From NCBI GenBank assembly GCA_027943335.1, contig BSBK01002075.1, positions 5,221,001-5,285,000 on the forward strand: 64,000 nucleotides of DNA. Direction: 5' to 3'. Positions within the stretch are counted from its first letter, which is position 1; every line of letters starts with the position of its first letter. The position numbers were made by a program, and so were the translations under genes. The notes below the pieces were generated by a model. That model was not told where the DNA came from. It made no database searches and saw only the letters and a list, made by a program, of their open reading frames with translations. Below, piece after piece: positions 57,550 to 64,000 of the stretch. This DNA comes from Chamaecyparis obtusa. Taxonomy: Eukaryota; Streptophyta; Pinopsida; Cupressales; Cupressaceae.

Positions 57550-60500
57550 CTAACTGCTATAGGCCAAAAGGCCCATAGACTCTGAACACCATCTAAACTT
57601 CTCAGTGCCCACTGGTTTCGTTAATGCATCTGAAACATTATTCACAGTATCTACCTTCTCCAAATTTACCTTTCCATCTTCCACCATATCTCTCACAAAG
57701 TGAAACTGCACATCAATGTGCTTTGTTCTGGCATGGAAAGTTTGATTCTTCGCAAGGCAAATAGTGCTCTGACTGTCACACCAAATAGTAATCTGTTCTG
57801 CATCAACACCAACATCAGAACACAATCTTCTAAGCCAAATGGCTTCTTTAAAAGCATGAGTAGCAGCCATGTACTTAGCATCTATAGTGGACAAAGCAAC
57901 CACAGGTTGTCGCTTACTCATCCAACTAATGGCACCACCAAACATACTGAACACATAAGCACTGGTGGATCTCCTGCTATCAATATCACCTGCCCAATCT
58001 GAATCCACAAACCCACGAATACAAACTGAATGTGGAGATCTAGAAGAGTTACCATGATAACATATGGAGTAATCTAATGTACCCCTCACATATCTGAATA
58101 CTCGCTTAACTGCATCCCAATGTACCCGTCCAGGGTTAGCCATAAACTGACTCAGGACTCCCACTGCTTGGGCAATGTCTGGTCTAGTACAGACCATAGC
58201 ATACATAAGACTACCAACTACACTAGCATAAGGTACTCTACTCATGTCCTCCACCTCACTAGGAGATTTTGGACAATCATCTACAGATAACTTTGTTCCC
58301 ACAGAAATAGGAACACATAGTGGTCTACAATCTGCCATGTTGAACTTGTCCAACACAGACTTCACATACTTACTCTGACTCAACCAAAGTTTTTTGTTAG
58401 ACCTATCTCTACTAATTTCCATACCCAAGATGTACCTAGCTGCCCCAAGATCTTTCATCTCAAACTGTGCTGACAACTAAGATTTAAAATCAGAAATCAT
58501 ACCCTTACCCTTCCCAAACAACAACATATCATCAACATATAATGCAACAATAAGAAGGCGATCATTTTCAACTCTGAAATAAACACAATGATTTGATTTT
58601 GATCTTACAAATCTAATTGACAACACAAAGGCATCAAACTTAAGGTACCACATCCTAGGAGATTGCTTCAAACCATATAGAGATTTCTTTAATCTACAAA
58701 CTAAGGATTCTTTACCTTTAACAATGTAGTGCTCAGGCTATGACATATAAATCTCTTCCTCCAAATCACCATGAAGGAAAGTTGTCTTCACATCCATCTA
58801 TTCTATCTCTAAATCATATGATGCAGCAAGAGATAACAAAAATCTAATGGATGTCAACTTTGCAATAGGAGAGAATATTTCACCATAATCTATTCCCTCT
58901 ACCTGTGAATACCCCTTTGCAACCAATCTAGCTTTGTACCTTTCAACACTACCATCTGCACAAAATTTCTTCTTGAACACCCATTTATAGCCAACAGATT
59001 TTCTCCCTTTAGGAAAAGGTACAAGGTCCCAAGTTTTTTTTTTCTCCAATGAAGCCATCTCATCATCCATAGCCTCAATCCAGGAACCTACATCTTCCAT
59101 GCCCAAAGCCTCTTTCACAGATCTAGGCTCATCAGTGTTAGTAATCAAAGCAAAAGCACAACTGGAATCTAACATAGAATAACCAAACCTTTCTAGTTGC
59201 TTTCTTTCTCTCGTGGATCTCCTCAAGGGCTGCGGTTGAGGTTGTTCTTCCTCTTCTTCCGAACTATCAGAGCTTCTAGAGCTCTCCTCATCATTAGGCC
59301 CACCATGGTCTCTCTGTTCAGTCTTCTCAGGGGTAGGAGGCAACTGAACAACATCTTTTTCCTTTTATTTTTCATCTGGTTGTAGCACAATAGGAGAAGA
59401 TGTTATCTCTCTAAAAATAACATTTCTACTATACAACACCTTACTAGTCACAGGATCCCAAAGCTTCTATCCTTTCACACCAGCACTGTATCTGATGAAA
59501 ATATATTTAATAGCTTTTTTTTCCAACTTAGATCTTTTCTCCTTTGGAACATTTGTATAAGCTTCACAACCAAAAACGTGAAGATGTCTAATTGAAGGCT
59601 TCTTACTAGACCACACCTCCATGGGTGTCTTACCAACAAGGGCTGATGTAGGAGATCTGTTAACCAGATAGCAAGCAGTGGCCACAGGTTCGGCCCAAAA
59701 ACTTTGTTCTAAACTAGCTCCACTAAGCATACTCCTAGCCTTCTCCATCAGTGTCCTGTTCATTCTCTCTACAACTCCATTTTGCTATGGGGTATAAGGA
59801 GTTGTCTTATGCCTCTCGATACCTTGTTCTTTACAGAACTGTTCAAACTCTACTGAACAAAACTCACCACCATTGTCAGTTCTCACACACTTAATCTTCT
59901 TACTAGTCTGATTCTCTACAAGAGCTTTAAATTCCTTGAACTGACTAAATACTTGTGTCTTACTTTTAAGGAAATAAATCCACGTCCTTCTACTGTAATC
60001 ATCTATGAAAGATACAAAAAATATAGACTTGGAGATTGAAGGAACTTTTATAGGACCAAATACATCAGAATGAATAAGATCCAAAACATCAAAAGATTTG
60101 TGAGAACTAGAGTAAAACTAAACATGATTTTGTTTACCATAGACATAGTGTTTGCAGAAGTTGAACTTGAGATTGCAATCATTTAACCCCTCAATGAGAT
60201 TTTTATTTTTTAGAGTTCTGAGACCCTTTTCACCAATGTGGCCAAATCTCATATGCCACAACATTGTCTTTTCTGTAGGAAGCTTACCTTCCAAAGTGTT
60301 TGCACTACCATCAGAACCAATAGCCATAGACTTCTTCACTGCTTGTTCAGATGGTGAGGATGAAGAACTATTACATAGAGGAATACATGCATCTAGCTGA
60401 AATAAGGTACCTCTCCTAGTACCCCTTGCAAGCACTATCGATCCTCTCATCATCTTGCATCCTTCTTTCAAAAAAACAACTTGCACACCTACATCATTCA

Positions 60501-61593
60501 GCATACTTACAGATAATAGGTTTCATGCCAAACCCAGAATGTGCATAACTCTGTTGATTCCCTTTACTTGTCCATCAGGAAATTTGATAGTGACCCTTCT
60601 GTGTCCAACTATCTTTAGGTGAGAATCATCACCCAAGTACACCTTTCCACCATCGAACTCTTCATATTTTGAGAACTAGTTTCGATGAGAGGTCATGTGA
60701 AAAGATGCACCTGAGTCAACCAACCACACATCATTAGATGCATGGGCTGCCAAAGCTACGATGAATGCTTCACCATCTTCTTGAGATCTTTCTGAAGTTG
60801 TATCTGAACCTTTCTTCTTTTTCTTCAGCTCTTTGTAGTCTTTATGGAAGTGCCCAGATTTATCACAGTTCCAACATTTTTCCTTGGACTTATTGGAAGT
60901 CTTTGACATCCCACAGGATTTGGATCTACCCTTATTGTCAGACTTATTGTCATTTTTCTTCCCTCTTTCAGTGGATCTCCCACGAACAACAAGGGCTTCT
61001 TTTTCTGAAATGGAAGCCTTTCTCCGCATCTTCTCTGATAGCAGTGAAGACACCACATCATCCATTTTGAAGGTGACTAACATGGTTCTGAGAGCCATCA
61101 CAAGATGGTCCCATGAATCTGGTAAAGAACACAAAAGTGTGTAGCAACGATCCTCCTCCTCTAACTTGACACCAGCTGATGTCAACTGTGCAGCTAGCAG
61201 ATTAAATGCATTTAAATGATCTATTAAGGATCCACCTTCCTCCATTCACAGAGAGTACAACTTCTTCCTTAGGAACAACTTTTTCACTAGAGATTTGGCC
61301 TAATACATGACCGCAATTCTTTCCCACAAACTATTTGTGGTTTTCTCATCTAGAACATTCAGAAGAACTGCATCGGTTAAAGAGAGTCTTATGAGACCCT
61401 CAGCTTTACGGTCTTTGATATCCCAATCTGCTTGAGCTATAGTTGCTGGTCTTGTAGCATTTGAAGTCACTTCCCATAGGTCATGATCTTCCAACATGTC
61501 TTCCATCTTGATTTTCCATAACTCAAAATTAGTGCCATTAAATTTCTCCACCTCCATTCTTCCATGTGATGAACTTGCCATCTCAATCTGCAA
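57550..61593 (-). pseudogene. Element H gag-pol polyprotein (one frame, multiple stops)
   Basis: All segments lie in one minus-strand frame from about 61593 to 57550. Gag: MEVEKFNGTNFELWKIKMED, with a knuckle CWNCDKSGHFHKDYK (last Cys to Tyr; about 60840-60880). Protease: VWLVDSGASFHMT (about 60690-60730). GAG-pre-integrase: LWHMRFGHIGEKGL. Integrase: HSDVFGP, RTDNGGEF and NGVVER, the three acidic residues. RT: RYKARLVAKGYSQ, and YVDD near 58520. RNase H: FVDSDWAGDIDSRRSTSAYV, ALSTIDAKY, FHARTKHIDVQ. Stops near 61300, 61246, 60676, 60118, 59785, 59467, 58798, 58737 and 58487; most are TAG where Gln is expected. No frameshift seen, so it was disabled mainly by point mutation. Confidence 0.92.
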
Positions 61594-61686
61594 ATAAGAT
61601 TTAGAATGCTCTACAAAAAACTCCCACTCAAACTTGAGATCAGCTCAAAAAACCCTACCCAACAACTAGGATCAAAAGTTGATCAA

Positions 61687-61698
61687 GCTCTGATACCA
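61687..61698 (-). promoter_or_regulatory. Element H PBS, initiator tRNA-Met type
   Basis: TGGTATCAGAGC on the minus strand, two bases inside the 5' LTR. Confidence 0.88.
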
Positions 61699-61700
61699 CT

Positions 61701-62399
61701 TGTAAGGAAACTCAGGTGTGGAAACAGCTTCCTACGCTAATCTCTATAGGAGAGTATTGTGCAAATTCTTTTAAATCCTTACAATTTCAGATTCGTTAAC
61801 TACTTTAACAAAGATATTGCAACCACATACCATACATATAGAAAAATAGAGAATGACACAATGATATACCCTAGGGAAACCTTTTGGTAAAAACCCCAGC
61901 ACTCCAAAACCTGCACAATGTATTGATCAAAACTATTACAGCTTACAATACACTTTCAATGCAAGTTCTTTCCGAAGATTTTCTAAAACCTTGAAGACAA
62001 ATCACAGCAGCATAAAATGTTGCAACAATACACTTGCATCATCTCTCTTCGCAACCCTAAAAAATCTTATATCATGTGCTTCACTTTTTAGGGCTACTCC
62101 CAAAGATAACCGTATTAGGGTTTTACCATTCTTGGAGAAAATAGGAACCCCGAACCCCATGATTGGGGAAGAGTGTACAGTACTCAAATTTATCAATTGC
62201 CACATATCTTCACCTATCATTGAATCTTCCTGACATAGCTCTTACGTGTCATAGGAATCTATCATAACCATTTTAGCCATGATCTCCTTACACATAATTC
62301 AAGATGCTGACACATCAACATTATTTGCAAGAAATATATTTTACAAAACAAATAATAGGAATAGGAATTATCCAAGGTTGAGACACCTTATTCCTAACA
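61701..62399 (-). mobile_element. Element H 5' LTR, 699 bp
   Basis: Same ends as the 3' LTR; differences include an extra GAACCCC-type insertion near 62150 and scattered transitions. Confidence 0.9.
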
Positions 62400-63985
62400 A
62401 ATAGGAGGTAAGTAATCATATTAGTAGCTAACAACCTATTCATAATAGCATGTAAAGTTTCAAAAAGAGGAGTAAACGTACAATTTAATCGAAAAGAAGT
62501 GGATGCAGAAGTGGCATTATGAGATGCAACAACAACTTGATCAGCAACTACATTTGCTTGTTTGTTTATCTTGACATAATTATTGAATTTTTGAAACTTA
62601 TTTGGATTAGGAGAAACATCACTCTTATCAACGGGAACAGGAGCCATTAGAGTGTTGCTCTCAAATTGACTCACTTGTAATTGATAATGATGAAGCGCTG
62701 CATAAAGTTGTTGAAAAGAGATAAATTTAGTAAGCAGAATCTTATCTCTAATATCCTTTTGCAAATTTGAAATAAACATATGTTGAATATCAATATCAGG
62801 AAAAGGATAAGAAATCTGAGCATGCAAATGCTTAAATATACCAATAAATTCAGTCAATTTTTCTTTAGCACTTTGTTTACAATGCATTAAATCTATTAAA
62901 GACACTTGCGGGCCAATATTGTTTTGAAATTGTTGAATAAAGGCATTAGAAAGTTGTGGAAAGGAATTGATTGAATAAGGAGGGAAGGAACAATACCACT
63001 GTAAGGCCTTGTCACGAAAGGTTCGAGCAAACAGTTTGGTTAAAATCCTATGGTCACGAGCATAATCACTACAAAGGATTTGGAATGTTTTAACATGATG
63101 AACAGGATCTTCTTTTCCATTATAATTCTCAAGACAAGGCATATCAACTTGTTGAGGAATAGGAGTTCGAATAATATCCCTAGACAAAGGACTTCCCATG
63201 TCACATTTAGGAATACTAAACTTGTTTTGAGTTAAGGAAGCAAGTTGTTGTTGTAAGGATGATACAGTTTGAGCCAAACTGATGATGGTGGAATCAGTAG
63301 AGGAAATAGGAGGAGTAGTAACATTAGACACACTAGGTAAAGTGTAAGAACTTGCAAGAATAGAAGACACAACTGGAGGAACACTAGGAACTATAGTTGG
63401 AAGCGGAGTGGAATAAGTGAAAGGAACACTATGATATGAAGGTTGTGATGTAGGAAGGGACACAGGAGGAACACTCATAGGAATAGAGGGAACCATCACA
63501 GTCACCAGAGGAGTATAGATAGGAATACTAGGTAAAGGATTAGAAGGAGGTTCAACACTAGTGATAGGAGCAGTGAAACCTAAATCTTGAGCCTCTTGAG
63601 TTAAAGGTTTAACATTGGAATGCACAAGATGAGTAACACCATGCAAGAGGTTAACACCTTGATCACTATCATGGAGAACTTTCTTAAGAGCCTCTATAGC
63701 TTGAATAGAATCTTGACCATGGTTTTCTTGAAGAAGCCAATTACCCAATTTATCAAGTTCGGTGGAAAGTTTTTGGAGTTGTTCAGGAGGAACCCTTAAA
63801 GCATCATCCTCATCATGAGATGAGTGAGAAGATTTTTTCTCCATAGTAGGATTAGAATCATGAAGAATCAAGTTATCACCGGGGATCCTAAGGAAAGGAG
63901 AAGATTCAGGCTCAAAGGCACCCATGAGTCTACGACTTCTTCTAACCGAAATGTTATAAGTAGGACTAGTGGTAGTAAAGCTCAT
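62321..63985 (-). pseudogene. Element G gag N-terminal part
   Basis: Starts at the ATG at 63985 (MSFTTTSPTYNISVRRSRR). It has a long N-terminal part with a coiled coil (QLQKLSTELDKLGNWL) and a Pro/Ser/Val-rich region, then a gypsy gag capsid domain (ENYNGKEDPVHHVKTF, KALQWYCSFPPYSI, LSNAFIQQF, DLMHCKQSAKEKLTEFI; about 62700-63140). Genuine G sequence ends at 62400; codons beyond belong to the inserted LTR of H. The open frame of about 530 codons upstream of the insertion has no stop, so G was intact here when H arrived or soon before. Confidence 0.85.
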
Positions 63986-64000
63986 AAACCAATATAATGT

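Larger units (their letters stand above)
56808..62399 (-). mobile_element. Copia element H, full length, inserted in element G
   Basis: 5592 bp, with LTRs at both ends, PBS, polypurine tract and a gag-pol region. Perfect 5-bp target duplication AATAG (56803-56807 and 62400-62404). The domain order gag, protease, integrase, RT, RNase H is that of Ty1/copia, resembling the Tork group. The LTRs are nearly identical by eye (a few percent different), so the insertion is moderately recent. Confidence 0.93.

Overview
This window is seed-plant nuclear DNA made almost entirely of transposable elements. I found no intact host gene. The evidence is plant-type Ty3/gypsy and Ty1/copia LTR retrotransposons, primer-binding sites (PBS) matching plant tRNA-Lys and initiator tRNA-Met, long AT-rich LTRs, many nested old insertions, and a retropseudogene of the cytosolic ribosomal protein L10. 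The density of old, nested elements suggests a large genome; a gymnosperm is possible, but that is inference.

Layout. 1-4436 (-): gag-protease part of a young Ty3/gypsy element (A), open to the left edge with one internal stop. 4437-7184: its long leader, with two clusters of a GCGATA/TATCGC palindromic motif, running into the 3' end of another element. 7199-9180: two head-to-head copies of a ~975-bp LTR joined through a tRNA-Lys PBS, forming a giant palindrome. 9181-19381 (+): Ty3/gypsy Tat-type element B (gag, protease, RT, RNase H, second RNase H, integrase, 3' LTR), in one frame with 11 stops and no frameshift, its 5' end missing at the palindrome edge. 19382-23165: a duplicated block with copia 5' LTRs and a 989-bp TIR element. 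23285-27758: three tandem ~1.5-kb units separated by GA microsatellites.

27789-38120: a probable ~10.3-kb DNA transposon. It has a decayed transposase gene (+), an eight-copy 358-bp satellite and a multi-exon gene on the opposite strand, between 31-bp inverted repeats. 38960-48433 (-): Ty3/gypsy element F (gag-protease only, TSD ATTTG) with copia element E (41937-47498) nested in its 5' LTR. 49271-50814 (+): copia relic D, related to E. 51080-51500 (-): RPL10 processed pseudogene. 52008-54766: LTR-like and unassigned sequence. 54767-63985 (-): Ty3/gypsy element G (gag and a protease relic), with a complete copia element H (56808-62399, TSD AATAG) inserted in its gag.

Recurring themes: several elements (E, F, G, probably D) keep gag and protease but lack most or all of pol, so they would need enzymes supplied by relatives. 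In the better preserved elements (B, H) the coding frame is broken almost only by stops explicable as single C-to-T changes, mostly CAG to TAG, as expected for methylated silenced DNA. No CRISPR, tRNA, rRNA or bacterial-type features were seen.
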